Below are positions 15,436-24,381 of a DNA stretch of 33,967 nucleotides, one piece after another (within the stretch, counting starts at the first letter, position 1; each line of letters begins with the position of its first letter). The stretch spans positions 1 through 33,967 of the forward strand of contig JADZAF010000382.1 in the NCBI GenBank assembly GCA_020852755.1, given 5' to 3'. The position numbers were made by a program, and so were the translations under genes. Source of the DNA: Bryobacterales bacterium (GTDB lineage Bacteria > Acidobacteriota > Terriglobia > Bryobacterales > Bryobacteraceae). The notes beneath the pieces are model-generated. The model was not told the DNA's origin. It saw only the letters and a program-made list of their open reading frames with translations, and searched no databases.

Positions 15436-16710
15436 TTATGAGCGCGGCGCGATTTTCTCCGCCCCCACGTACGGCCGCAAGGCATCGGGAATGATCACGC
15501 TGCCGTCGGCCTGCTGGTAATTCTCCACCACGGCCACCCAGGTCCGGCCCACCGCCAGGCCGCTCCCGTTCAAGGTGTGCACCAGTTCCGACTTTCCCCG
15601 GGCCCCGCGGTACCGTATGCCCGCACGGCGCGCCTGGAAAGCCTCGAAATTCGAGCAGGACGAGATTTCCTTGTACGCGTTCTGGCCGGGCATCCAGACC
15701 TCGATGTCGTAGGTCTTGGCCGAGGAAAAACCCATGTCGCCGGTGCAGAGCACCACGGTGCGGTAGGGCAGTCCCAGCCGCTGGAGAATATCCTCGGCAT
15801 CGGCGGTCAGCTTCTCGAGTTCGTCGTAACTCTCCTCGGGGCGGGCGAACTTCACCAGTTCCACTTTCTGGAACTGGTGCTGCCGGATGATGCCGCGCAC
15901 GTCGCGGCCATAGGAGCCGGCCTCGCTGCGGAAACAGGAGGTGAACGCCGCCAGGCGCAGGGGCAGCCGCGCGGCATCCATAGTCTCGTTGCGGTAGAGA
16001 TTGGTGACCGGCACCTCGGCCGTGGGCGCCAGCCAGTAGTCGGTCCCTTCGCACTTGAACAGATCCTCGGCGAACTTGGGCAGGTTACCCGTGCCGTACA
16101 GGCTGGCCGAATTGACCATGAAGGGCGGCAGCACCTCCGTGTAGCCGTGCTCGCGGGTGTGCACGTCGAGCATGAAGTTGATCAGCGCCCGCTCCAGGCG
16201 CGCCCCAAGATCCCAATAGACGGCGAAACGCGCGCCGGTGATCTTGGCGGCGCGTTCCAGATCCAGGATGCCGAGTTCGGCGCCCAGGTCCCAGTGCGCC
16301 TTGGGTTCGAAGTCAAAGACTCTCGGCTGCCCCCAGCGGCGAACCTCGACATTGTCGTCCGAAGTCCGGCCGGCGGGCACCGATTCGTGAGGCACATTGG
16401 GAACCCCGGCCAGCAGCTCGCGAAACTCCTCGTCCAGGCGCTTCACCTCTTCATCCAGGGCCCCGATGCGGTTGGCGATCTCGCGCACCTCGCGCTGCCG
16501 TCCGGCGGTATCCAGGCCCTGCTTGCGCAGCGCGGCGATTTCGTTGGAAGCCGTGTTGCGCTGCGCCTTCAGCTGCTCCGATTCGGTGATGGCCCGCCGG
16601 CGCGCGGCATCCAGTTCCCGGAACCTGTCCAAACCGGGAATGGGCCCGCGCAGGGAGAGGCGTTCCACGAGGCTGTCGAAGTGGGAGCGAAAGAAGGCGA
16701 AGTCGTGCAT
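15436..16710 (-). CDS. serS: seryl-tRNA synthetase
   Basis: A 424-residue class II synthetase, a normal length for bacterial SerRS. The N-terminal ~110 residues form the tRNA-binding coiled coil ([20 protein letters not shown] through [19 protein letters not shown]). The catalytic core includes [18 protein letters not shown], motif 2 [20 protein letters not shown] and motif 3 near the end ([20 protein letters not shown]). It charges tRNA-Ser and also tRNA-Sec with serine. It lies 28 bp downstream of selB on the same strand, so the enzyme that makes Ser-tRNA-Sec and the factor that delivers Sec-tRNA-Sec may be co-transcribed. Confidence 0.95.
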   Translation of the reverse strand: MHDFAFFRSHFDSLVERLSLRGPIPGLDRFRELDAARRRAITESEQLKAQRNTASNEIAALRKQGLDTAGRQREVREIANRIGALDEEVKRLDEEFRELLAGVPNVPHESVPAGRTSDDNVEVRRWGQPRVFDFEPKAHWDLGAELGILDLERAAKITGARFAVYWDLGARLERALINFMLDVHTREHGYTEVLPPFMVNSASLYGTGNLPKFAEDLFKCEGTDYWLAPTAEVPVTNLYRNETMDAARLPLRLAAFTSCFRSEAGSYGRDVRGIIRQHQFQKVELVKFARPEESYDELEKLTADAEDILQRLGLPYRTVVLCTGDMGFSSAKTYDIEVWMPGQNAYKEISSCSNFEAFQARRAGIRYRGARGKSELVHTLNGSGLAVGRTWVAVVENYQQADGSVIIPDALRPYVGAEKIAPRS

Positions 16711-16738
16711 GACTTCATGCTAGCGCAGGGGTGGCGGA

Positions 16739-18607
16739 TCACAGCACCAGGCGCTGATCGCCTTCCCGGCGCGTGACGCGCTCGCGGTCCAGGTATTCGA
16801 GCAAGGGGATGGCGTACTTGCGTGAGATGCCGGTCCAGTCCTTGAAGGCAGCCACGCCGAAACTCTCCCCCCGGTGAGCGTGGAGCAGCGCTCGCAGCTG
16901 GTCGATGGCCGCGCGGTGAAAGACGAGATCGTCGTTGACCCGGACCAGGCGCCGTTCGCGCAGCAGCATCTGCAACAGGCTGCGCGCCCGCGCCAGTTCC
17001 ACCCCCGACCGGGCCAGCACCTCGGCCACCGGCGGCACGGCCAGCCCGGCCCGCTCGAAGGCCCCTTCGATCGCCGCGCGGGCCTCCTGCTCGTCCTGTT
17101 TGAGAACCAGCTTGTGCGAGCGCAGCCGGACAATTTCCCCCTCCACCACGATCTCGGGAGCGGCGGCCAGCAGCGCGTCGATGAGGAAGGGCGGCGAGTC
17201 GGGCAGTTCCCTGCCCCGCAGGTCCTGCTTGGCGATGCCCGGCAGCAGCGGGTTGGCGCGATGGAAGTCGCGCACGGCGGCAGCCAGCCGCGCGGCCGCG
17301 TTCTCGAACCAGGCCCGGTCCACCAGCCAGGGCTGCGCGGCCGGCAGGATCAGGAAGGGCCCGGCCGCGGCCGCCTGTTCCAGTTCGCGCGCCGTCATTC
17401 CGGTCCGGGACAGCAGGTCGGAGAAGGCGAGGCCGTAGGGCGATTCGCGGACGAACAGCGCCAGGCGCTCCGCCGGCGTTCCCTGTTCCAGCACCCGCAG
17501 GCGCGCCGCCGGGTCGTCACCGCGCCGGTAGCGGATGCCGGCCGGATCCAGAACCACACCCCCGCCGATGGTCACCACCGGCGAGAACATGCGGATGATG
17601 AAGCGGTCCTGGGGAAGCAGCAGCACGGGCTCGCGCAGCAGCAGGCGGGCGAAGGCGCGCCCGCCGGGCTGCAAGGCCGCCGCTCCGAACAGGCGCACCT
17701 CCGCTTCCACCTCGGCGGTGCCGGCGTGGAAGTGAACCGGCGCGCGGTGTTTGAGCGGCTTGGCCGCGGGCAGCAGCTCGAGCAACGCATCCAGGGTCTG
17801 GGTGGTATGGAAGAGACCGGGCTCGGTAAGCACCATCCCGCGTCTCAGCTCGCCCGGTTCCACGTCGGCCAGGTTCAATGCGGTGCGCTCCCCGGCGCAT
17901 GCCCGCCCGGCCGCCTCGCCGTACACCTGCACTCCGCGTACGCGCACCCGGCGCCCGCCCGGCTGAATCTCCACCTCCTGCTCCTTCACCACCGAGCCGG
18001 ACACCAGCGTTCCGGTGACCACGGTGCCGAAACCCTTCATGCTGAAGGCCCGGTCCACCGGCAGGCGGAAGTGGCGGGAGGCGTCTTTTTCCGGAACGGC
18101 CGCGGCCGCGCGCGCCAGTTGCTCCCGCAACTCGGCGATGCCCTCGCCCGTCGACGAGCTGACCGGCACCACCGAAGCGCCTTCCAGAAAGGAACCTGCC
18201 ACGAATTCCTCCACCTCCAGGCGAACCAGGTCCACAATCTCCGCATCCACCAGGTCGGTCTTGGTCAGCGCCACGATGGCCTTCGGGATGCCCAGCAGGC
18301 GGCAGATATCGAAATGCTCCCGGGTCTGCGGCTTGATGGATTCGTCGGCCGCGATCACGAACAGAACCAGGTCGATGCCTCCCACGCCGGCCAGCATGTT
18401 CTTGACGAACCGCTCGTGGCCGGGAACATCCACGAAACCCAGGCGCAGCGCGGGCGTCAACTGAAGATGGGCGAAGCCGATGTCGATGGTGATGCCGCGG
18501 CGCTTTTCCTCCTCCAGGCGGTCGGCATCGATGCCGGTGAGCGCTTTGACCAGGGCCGTTTTGCCGTGATCGATGTGCCCGGCGGTGCCGACGATAATGT
18601 TCTTCAT
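16739..18607 (-). CDS. selB: selenocysteine-specific elongation factor SelB
   Basis: The protein has 622 residues from ATG 18607. A longer frame reaching 18808 is antisense to the VWA gene. The GTPase domain is clear: [45 protein letters not shown] and ALTKTDL. EF-Tu-like domains II and III follow ([20 protein letters not shown], then [14 protein letters not shown]). The C-terminal third is the winged-helix array of SelB ending [20 protein letters not shown]. It brings selenocysteinyl-tRNA to UGA codons that carry a SECIS hairpin. selA, selD and tRNA-Sec are not in the window. It leads into serS 28 bp downstream. Confidence 0.95.
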   Translation of the reverse strand: MKNIIVGTAGHIDHGKTALVKALTGIDADRLEEEKRRGITIDIGFAHLQLTPALRLGFVDVPGHERFVKNMLAGVGGIDLVLFVIAADESIKPQTREHFDICRLLGIPKAIVALTKTDLVDAEIVDLVRLEVEEFVAGSFLEGASVVPVSSSTGEGIAELREQLARAAAAVPEKDASRHFRLPVDRAFSMKGFGTVVTGTLVSGSVVKEQEVEIQPGGRRVRVRGVQVYGEAAGRACAGERTALNLADVEPGELRRGMVLTEPGLFHTTQTLDALLELLPAAKPLKHRAPVHFHAGTAEVEAEVRLFGAAALQPGGRAFARLLLREPVLLLPQDRFIIRMFSPVVTIGGGVVLDPAGIRYRRGDDPAARLRVLEQGTPAERLALFVRESPYGLAFSDLLSRTGMTARELEQAAAAGPFLILPAAQPWLVDRAWFENAAARLAAAVRDFHRANPLLPGIAKQDLRGRELPDSPPFLIDALLAAAPEIVVEGEIVRLRSHKLVLKQDEQEARAAIEGAFERAGLAVPPVAEVLARSGVELARARSLLQMLLRERRLVRVNDDLVFHRAAIDQLRALLHAHRGESFGVAAFKDWTGISRKYAIPLLEYLDRERVTRREGDQRLVL

Positions 18608-18608
18608 G
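18605..18608. other. interlocked divergent start codons (CATG)
   Basis: The single tetranucleotide CATG holds the minus-strand ATG of selB (18607-18605) and the plus-strand ATG of the VWA gene (18606-18608). Each gene's leader and promoter must then lie inside the other's coding region, unless one start is misplaced. Confidence 0.6.
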
Positions 18609-19535
18609 GGGCCGATTCTCATCGTACTACTCGGGCTGGCGCAGGCCGGCGCTCCGCAGGCTCCCCAGGAGGAGCAGCCGGTTTTCCGCGCCGGGGTCTC
18701 GCTGGTCCGCGTGGACGTCCAGGTGACCGGCCGCGACCGCCGCGCCGTCACCGGCCTGACCGGGGCGGATTTCCAGGTCTTCGACGAGAACCAGCCGCAG
18801 AAGATCACCTATTTCGGGCGCGAGGCCGAGCCGCTCGACCTGCTGCTTCTTCTGGACGTGAGCGGCAGCATGCGCCGCTGGCTGGAACAGATGGCGGCCA
18901 CCGCGAAGGCGGCGCTCGCCCTGCTTCACCCCGAGGACCGGGTGGCGGTGATGCTGTTCTCGCGCCGCACGGCCGTGAGGGAGGAACTGACCGGCGACTT
19001 CGGCGCCGTCGAGCGGGAGATCCGCCAGGCGGTGCGCGGCCAGTCCCTGGGAAGCGGCACGGTGATCAACGGCTCCATCATCGACGCGGCGCATTACCTG
19101 GGCAGGCAGCCGGTAAGGGGACGCCGCGCCATCCTGATCCTGACCGACAACCAGAGCTTGAACTACCAGGTTCCCGATGAAGACGCGATCAAGGCGCTGT
19201 GGGAGGCGGACAGCGTGCTGAACGCGATCGTGACCGGAAGGCTGGCGCATCCCGAGCCGCCCCGGGGCACAGGGGAATTGAACCCCGACTTCACCCCCTC
19301 CGACGTCTGGAAGCTGGCCGAAGAGAGCGGCGGCGAAGCCATCGAGGCCGGACGCATCGGGGATTCGTTCCCGCAAATGATCGAGCGCATACGCGGCCGC
19401 TATCACATCCAGTACCCGGCGCCGCAGGCAGCCCCCGGCCAACTGCGGCGGATTCGCGTGGAACTCGCGCCCGAGGCCCGCAAGCGCTACCCGCAGGCTG
19501 CCGTGCGGGCGCGCTCGGGCTACTACACGCGGTGA
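18606..19535 (+). CDS. secreted VWFA-related domain protein
   Basis: A 309-residue protein beginning [18 protein letters not shown], a signal peptide. Next comes a short beta domain (SLVRVDVQVTGRDRRAVTGL, ADFQVFDENQPQKITYF) characteristic of the VWFA-related proteins abundant in Acidobacteria. The von Willebrand A domain has the metal site DLLLLLDVSGSM (D-x-S-x-S), then GSGTVINGSIIDAA and RAILILTDNQS. A C-terminal strand-rich part reads RIRGRYHIQYP to ARSGYYTR. It probably binds a partner or matrix in the periplasm through the metal site. Upstream ATGs at 18573 and 18597 would spoil the signal peptide less cleanly, but they are possible. It converges with the hydrolase gene with two bases between stops. 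Confidence 0.85.
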   Translation: MGPILIVLLGLAQAGAPQAPQEEQPVFRAGVSLVRVDVQVTGRDRRAVTGLTGADFQVFDENQPQKITYFGREAEPLDLLLLLDVSGSMRRWLEQMAATAKAALALLHPEDRVAVMLFSRRTAVREELTGDFGAVEREIRQAVRGQSLGSGTVINGSIIDAAHYLGRQPVRGRRAILILTDNQSLNYQVPDEDAIKALWEADSVLNAIVTGRLAHPEPPRGTGELNPDFTPSDVWKLAEESGGEAIEAGRIGDSFPQMIERIRGRYHIQYPAPQAAPGQLRRIRVELAPEARKRYPQAAVRARSGYYTR

Positions 19536-19537
19536 GG

Positions 19538-20296
19538 TTACGATTCCGCCCCGGACGGTACAAACGCACCCGCGCCGAGGATGACAGGGACCTGGTCCTG
19601 CGGGCGCACGTAGGCTGAAAAGTGGTTGAAGCCTTTCAGGGGAAAGAACCGCGCCCCGGCCTCCGTCGCGAACTGCCGGATCAGCGCGAACACCGGATCG
19701 CCGTCGGCGGCCATCAGCCGGACCGGGAAAGGCAGCTCGGGGGTCTTCGGGAAGACGGCTTGCCGGTCGTTGGCGATGGACGCACGCAAAGCGTCGAGAT
19801 CGTTCTCCATGATTCGGGCGGCAGCGGTTTCCGGCAGCGGTCCGGCCGCCTGCTGCAGCACAGCGAGCCATGCCTTCAGGCCGGCGGCGAAGATCTGCCG
19901 GAAGAACTCCGTGCTGGACGCGTACGGATGGGCCCCGCCAACCACCAGCGACGAGAGGCGGTCCGGAGCATAGGCGGCCAGGCCGTAGCCGATGACGCCG
20001 CCCATGGAGTAACCATAATACCCGCTGGTGCGAATACTCTCCGCATCCAAAACCGCCAGCACATCGGCAACGCGCAGGGCGAGATCGTAGGCACCCGGAT
20101 CGTGCGGCTTGTCGCTCCGGCCGTGGCCCCGGGCATCGATCAGGATCAGGCGGCGCGACGGCGCCAGCGCGGCGGCCAGCCCGTTCTCGCGCAGCCCCTC
20201 CATGGTATCGCTCAGCCCGTGGAGCAGGACCAGGGGCGGGCCTGAGCCCTGGACCTCATAGTAGATGTGCACCCCTCCATTCACCGCAAAAGGCAT
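19538..20296 (-). CDS. alpha/beta hydrolase
   Basis: A 252-residue protein from ATG 20296. The frame extends upstream, but that portion is arginine-rich and unlike the family. Alpha/beta-hydrolase signs are VHIYYEVQGSGPPLVLLHGL (HG oxyanion strand), LILIDARGHGRSDKP, the nucleophile elbow GYYGYSMGGVIGYGLA (G-x-S-x-G), LMAADGDPVF (acid region) and GFNHFSAY (catalytic His). It hydrolyses an ester or related bond of unknown substrate. It has no signal peptide, so it acts in the cytoplasm. Its 3' end nearly touches the VWA gene. Confidence 0.85.
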   Translation of the reverse strand: MPFAVNGGVHIYYEVQGSGPPLVLLHGLSDTMEGLRENGLAAALAPSRRLILIDARGHGRSDKPHDPGAYDLALRVADVLAVLDAESIRTSGYYGYSMGGVIGYGLAAYAPDRLSSLVVGGAHPYASSTEFFRQIFAAGLKAWLAVLQQAAGPLPETAAARIMENDLDALRASIANDRQAVFPKTPELPFPVRLMAADGDPVFALIRQFATEAGARFFPLKGFNHFSAYVRPQDQVPVILGAGAFVPSGAES

Positions 20297-20545
20297 CGAA
20301 TTGTCCCTCACTGGGGAACGCGTAAGGTCCGCATCGGACCGGCTCAAACTGAAAAGGCCGCCGGCTGCCTCATGACTTCTGCACTTCATAGTACTAGATC
20401 TACTTGTACGAATTGGCCGTCTCGTATGGCTACTACGGTATTGCCTTACGCACCCTCGCCTGCGCCAAATAGAAGAAATCCGTACTGACCGGAGGGGATG
20501 TCTTCCATACACTGAGACGTTCCCGGCTCGATAAGGAGGACCACA
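20297..20545. promoter_or_regulatory. divergent intergenic region with small hairpin
   Basis: This 249-bp gap separates the hydrolase and the secreted-protein gene. It contains a perfect hairpin GGTCCG-CAT-CGGACC at 20326-20340 and an AT-richer part from 20385. The plus-strand gene has a strong ribosome site, AAGGAGG at 20533-20539. I found no riboswitch consensus and no convincing paired -35/-10. Confidence 0.4.
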
Positions 20546-21553
20546 ATGAAACGATCGACTGCCCCTGATCTAAGTCGCCTGCTCGCGCTGCTGCTGTTCG
20601 CCCTCGCATGGATCGTCGCCGCCCTGCCCGCGGCCGCCGCTTGCCCGGATGGGACCACGGTCGCCGAATCCACCTTCACGACAGGAACCGTGGACGATGG
20701 CGCACCGATTAAAGGCACCCTCCGGGCAGCCCAGATATTCACCGTTCCCGGAACGGGTGACTGCCTCAAGTTGCTCGGAGTGACTGTCTACATCCGGAAA
20801 CAAAGGCCGGAGAACCCACCCAACCATATCTACGGGGATGTGACCGTTGCCATTTACAGCGTTGACACTGTCAGCGGGATGCCGGCCGTCGCGGTGCCGA
20901 ACGCCGCGGGCGCCATTGCCGCAGCCGGCATCGGTTCGGCTTTCGCCGGATTCGACGTGCATTTCTCGGCGCCGCCCAGCCTGGTGCCCGGTCAGAAGTA
21001 CGCCGTAGTGGTATCCAGCGGCGGCACGGGAGCCAACACCAATTACCGTCTGGCGGTCAGTACCGAAAACAACCCCTATGCGGGCGGGAGCTACACCCAT
21101 ACCGGAACCGGCACGGACCCCGCGGGAGACTGGGCCCTCAGCCCCAAGCCCGACGCCCGGGTCGATTTCTGCTATGCCCCTTGCGCCAACGGCTGCACTT
21201 TGACTCAGGGTTACTGGAAGAACCATCCGGACGAATGGCCGGTCGAGAGCCTGATGTTGGGCACAGTCACTTACGATAAAACCCAGTTGCTCGGTATCCT
21301 GAATCAGCCGGTGGGGGGCAACGGCCTGGTGGCCCTGGCGCATCAACTGATCGCTGCCAAGCTGAACATCGCCAATGGGGCCGCCGGTTCGGCGGCGGCC
21401 GCTGCGATCGCCGGCGCGGACGCGATGATCGGCAGCCTGATGGTTCCCCCGGTGGGCGACGGCTACCTGGATCCCGCGGTTACCGACCCCCTGGTAAAGA
21501 CCTTGGACGACTACAACAACGGCATCATCGGCCCCGGCCATTGCGCCGAGTAA
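20546..21553 (+). CDS. secreted protein with C-terminal GYWKNHP domain
   Basis: A 335-residue protein with a signal peptide (LLALLLFALAWIVAALPAAA, cleavage near residue 31). The middle part (residues 35-215) is beta-rich: TLRAAQIFTVPGTGDCLKL, then YGDVTVAIYSVDTVSGMP and VPGQKYAVVVSSGG, like a carbohydrate-binding or choice-of-anchor sandwich. From about 220 a distinct domain begins, CTLTQGYWKNHPDEWPV, followed by LMLGTVTYDKTQLLGIL, LVALAHQLIAAKLNIANGA and the end VKTLDDYNNGIIGPGHCAE. This GYWKNHP module recurs in exported bacterial proteins and its function is unknown to me. The ribosome site AAGGAGG has ideal spacing. Confidence 0.8.
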   Translation: MKRSTAPDLSRLLALLLFALAWIVAALPAAAACPDGTTVAESTFTTGTVDDGAPIKGTLRAAQIFTVPGTGDCLKLLGVTVYIRKQRPENPPNHIYGDVTVAIYSVDTVSGMPAVAVPNAAGAIAAAGIGSAFAGFDVHFSAPPSLVPGQKYAVVVSSGGTGANTNYRLAVSTENNPYAGGSYTHTGTGTDPAGDWALSPKPDARVDFCYAPCANGCTLTQGYWKNHPDEWPVESLMLGTVTYDKTQLLGILNQPVGGNGLVALAHQLIAAKLNIANGAAGSAAAAAIAGADAMIGSLMVPPVGDGYLDPAVTDPLVKTLDDYNNGIIGPGHCAE

Positions 21554-21577
21554 ATCCGGTCGCTGAAGGGGTGGCTC

Positions 21578-22228
21578 GTGGGCCTGCGTCTACCCGGGCG
21601 GAGGAGACGCCACCCCCTCCCGTCCCTCGGCTCGCTTCCCGCTCCGTCTTTCGAGACACTGGTTTCCGTGACCGGCAGCGAGCGCATCCCCTACCAGGCC
21701 ACCAGCCGGGCGGCGGCATACGAGGCAATCCTCCGCCTGCCCGTCTCGGTCGTGCTGGATAACGTGCGCAGCCTCTACAACGTGGGCGCCTTCTTCCGGA
21801 CCGCCGATGCCACTTCCGTGGAGAGACTCTACCTCTGCGGCATCACGGGCAAGCCGCCGCACCGGGCCATCCGCAAGACGGCGCTGGGAGCCGAAGACAA
21901 GGTCGCCTGGGAATACGCCGCCGATTCCATCCCCGTGCTCGAAGATCTGCGCGCGCGGGGCTGGGAAATCGCCGCCATCGAGACCAGCCTGCACGCGGTG
22001 GACCTGTTCGACTGGCGCCCGCGCTTCCCGGTCTGCGTGGTATTCGGGCATGAGGTCGAAGGCATACGGCCGGAGGTCTCGGGGCGGGCGGACACCCACG
22101 TGCGCATCCCCATGCTGGGCCTGAAGCACTCGCTCAACGTCGCCACCGCGGGAGGCGTGGTCCTCTACGAACTGCTGCGCAAGTACCGCCGCCTGGTCGA
22201 GAAGGCGCGGTCCGCGCCGTCTTCCTGA
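21578..22228 (+). CDS. TrmH/SpoU-family RNA methyltransferase
   Basis: The protein has up to 216 residues. SPOUT-class motifs are VVLDNVRSLYNVGAFFRTAD (motif 1), CVVFGHEVEGIRPEV (motif 2) and IPMLGLKHSLNVATAGGVVL (motif 3, the knotted AdoMet site). This family 2'-O-methylates ribose in tRNA or rRNA; the site is not predictable here. The start is uncertain. GTG 21578 gives an N-terminal arginine- and proline-rich stretch not typical of the family, while GTG 21668 would begin VTGSERIPYQATSR. Neither has a strong ribosome site. It converges with the AI-2E-type permease, three bases between stops. Confidence 0.85.
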   Translation: MGLRLPGRRRRHPLPSLGSLPAPSFETLVSVTGSERIPYQATSRAAAYEAILRLPVSVVLDNVRSLYNVGAFFRTADATSVERLYLCGITGKPPHRAIRKTALGAEDKVAWEYAADSIPVLEDLRARGWEIAAIETSLHAVDLFDWRPRFPVCVVFGHEVEGIRPEVSGRADTHVRIPMLGLKHSLNVATAGGVVLYELLRKYRRLVEKARSAPSS

Positions 22229-22231
22229 AGC

Positions 22232-23293
22232 CTACGCGCCGTCGCTCGCCGCTCCGGCCGAAATCAATTGCTGGATCTCCTTCAACAAGGCCGCGGCCAC
22301 CGAGATGATCAGCGGGCCCAGCAGAATCCCCAGAGCGCCGAAGGCGTAGGTTCCGCCGATGGCCGCCAACCCGACCAGCATGGGGTGCTGCTTGTCGCGC
22401 GCCCCAACCACGAAGGGCCGCAGCAGGTTGTCCAGCGAGCCCACCACCAGGGCGCCCCAGAGGCCCAGGAACAGGGCCTTCCAGTAAGACCCGGCGAGGA
22501 GAAAAGCGATCGCCACCGGCGCCCATACCAGCGGAGCGCCCACCACCGGCACGATCGACGCCAGCCCGCCCACCGCGCCCCAGAGCACCGGCGACCGGAC
22601 CCCCACCAGCCAGAAGCCCAGCATCAGAAGCAGCCCCTGCCCCACCGCCACGGCCAGCACGCCGTTCACGTTGGCCACCACCGAATCGTGCGCCGTGCGG
22701 AGGATGCGGGCGGCGGTGAGAGGATCGAGCGGAGTCAGGCCCGCCAGGCGGGCGCTCCATTCCTCCCCGTATCTCAGCAGGAAGTAGAGAAACAGCGCCA
22801 CCAGCAGGCCGTTGATCAAGGTGTTTGCCAGTCCGCCCACCGCGGCCCCGGCGATCCGCAGGAGGTAGCTCCCGGCCGCCTTCATGCCGTCAATCAACTC
22901 CGTGCGGATGGCTTCTTTGTCGATGGGCAGCCGGGCCGCCAGTACGTCAACGATGTGCCCGGCCGTGGTGGTGACCAGGGCCGGCCAGCCGCCCTCCTCC
23001 AGCGAGCGCTGGCTCAGCGCGTGATACGCGGCGGTGGCTTCCCGGGTGATGGTAAAACTGCCGGCGCCCAGCAGCAGGCCGAGCAAAGTCACCGCTCCGA
23101 AGGTGGTCAGGAAGGTGGCCAGTCCCGGCCGGCGAAGCCGCCGGCTGAGCCGCTCCTTCACCGGGTGGATCACGATGGCCAGGATCGAGGCCACGATGAA
23201 CGCGGTGAAGAACGGCCAGGCAATCCACACCAGGACCGGCAGCAGCAGCGCCAGTAGGGCGGCCAGAAAAAGCAGGGCGCCTCGCTGCGGCAT
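22232..23293 (-). CDS. AI-2E-family (PerM/YdiK-like) membrane permease
   Basis: A 353-residue integral membrane protein with about seven to eight hydrophobic segments. The first is GALLFLAALLALLLPVLVW and the last is FGALGILLGPLIISVAAALL. A soluble loop between residues ~95 and 150 is followed by LINGLLVALFLYFLLRYGEE and VGVRSPVLWGAVGGLASIVP, VVGAPLVW, a pattern seen in AI-2E-family transporters. The family name reflects AI-2 export in one member; most others have unknown or unrelated substrates. It ends the long minus-strand run, 29 bp after cydB. Confidence 0.85.
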   Translation of the reverse strand: MPQRGALLFLAALLALLLPVLVWIAWPFFTAFIVASILAIVIHPVKERLSRRLRRPGLATFLTTFGAVTLLGLLLGAGSFTITREATAAYHALSQRSLEEGGWPALVTTTAGHIVDVLAARLPIDKEAIRTELIDGMKAAGSYLLRIAGAAVGGLANTLINGLLVALFLYFLLRYGEEWSARLAGLTPLDPLTAARILRTAHDSVVANVNGVLAVAVGQGLLLMLGFWLVGVRSPVLWGAVGGLASIVPVVGAPLVWAPVAIAFLLAGSYWKALFLGLWGALVVGSLDNLLRPFVVGARDKQHPMLVGLAAIGGTYAFGALGILLGPLIISVAAALLKEIQQLISAGAASDGA

Positions 23294-23322
23294 GCGGTTC
23301 CCCTTCTTTTCCGGTTCGGAAC

Positions 23323-24369
23323 TCAGTAGCCGTGGCCCTCCGCCGAAACCTTGACCTTCCCCCGGAACAGGCGGTAGAGGAAGGTAAAGTACCCGAGCGC
23401 CAGAACCATGCCCAGGATCCACCACACGATGCCCACGCTCAACCCGTGGGCCGCGGCCTTGGTGTTGTGGACCGTGAGGCTGTAAGCCGGCTCGGTCGTG
23501 GCGGGCAGCACGTAGGGGTAGAGGCCGAAGGCGGCGCCGGCCAGCATGCACCCGATATACACGCTCGAAGAAACAAACGCAGCCTTGTCGCGTTCCCTGG
23601 AGAGGTAGTAGGCCATCAGCGCCAGGCTCGCGAAGACCGCCAGCGGAAATACGGCTCCGGCGGCGTAATTGCGGTAATTGTCGAGCATCGCGGGCCGCAC
23701 CGCCAGGGTGGCGATCAGGGACACGACAGTCAGCCCGGCCACTCCCCACCACAACCTGCGCGCCAGGCCGCGGGCCCGCACGCTCAACTCACCCTCGGTC
23801 TTCAAGGCTATGTAACAGGCGCCATGAGCAGCCAGCACCACCAGCGCGACCACCCCGGTCAGCACCGTGTACCAGTCCAGGATGCCGGGGTTGCGGTCCA
23901 CCCGGAAGTTCGTCCACAGCGGCTCAAAGAAATAGCCTTCGGCATTCAGCGGCACGCCCCGGATCACGTTGCCCAGCGCGGCGCCGAAAAACACCGCCAG
24001 CAGCAGGCTGGAAACGGAGAACATCACGTCGTAGAACTGCGCCCACAGCGCCCCCTCCACGTGATTGCGGAACTCGATGCCGATGCCCCGCATCATCAGC
24101 AGCCACAGCACCATGATGAGCGGCAGGTAGAACCCGCTGAAGCTGGAGGCGTAGAGCAGCGGGAAGGCGAAATACAGGGTGCCGCCGGCCGCCAGCAGCC
24201 ACACTTCATTCCCGTCCCACACCGGGCCCACCGCCCGCAGGATCGCGCGCCGCTCCAGATTGCTCCTGGCGACGAACAGGTGAATGGCGCCCGCGCCCAG
24301 ATCGAAACCGTCCAGGATGACGTAGGCTGCCAGCATCAGGGCGACCAGTATGAACCATAGCGTCTCCAT
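23323..24369 (-). CDS. cydB: cytochrome bd oxidase subunit II
   Basis: A 348-residue membrane protein with about nine hydrophobic segments. Family signatures are ILDGFDLGAGAIHLFVAR near the N-terminus, GPVWDGNEVWLLAAGGTLYF, and FPLLYASSFSGFYLPLIMVL. With CydA it forms the quinol oxidase that reduces oxygen at high affinity without pumping protons. It follows cydA by 12 bp. No small CydX-type frame was seen after it; the next gene starts 29 bp on. Confidence 0.93.
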   Translation of the reverse strand: METLWFILVALMLAAYVILDGFDLGAGAIHLFVARSNLERRAILRAVGPVWDGNEVWLLAAGGTLYFAFPLLYASSFSGFYLPLIMVLWLLMMRGIGIEFRNHVEGALWAQFYDVMFSVSSLLLAVFFGAALGNVIRGVPLNAEGYFFEPLWTNFRVDRNPGILDWYTVLTGVVALVVLAAHGACYIALKTEGELSVRARGLARRLWWGVAGLTVVSLIATLAVRPAMLDNYRNYAAGAVFPLAVFASLALMAYYLSRERDKAAFVSSSVYIGCMLAGAAFGLYPYVLPATTEPAYSLTVHNTKAAAHGLSVGIVWWILGMVLALGYFTFLYRLFRGKVKVSAEGHGY

Positions 24370-24381
24370 CGCTTCCTCCCT

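Noticed and set aside
16874..19180. Plus-strand frame of 768 codons opposite selB
   Set aside because: Composition is that of an antisense frame (very rich in Gln, His, Arg and Gly). selB on the other strand has complete family motifs.
20297..20545. Riboswitch before the secreted protein
   Set aside because: The hairpin at 20326-20340 is short and no cyclic-di-GMP, cobalamin, TPP, SAM or glycine consensus was found.
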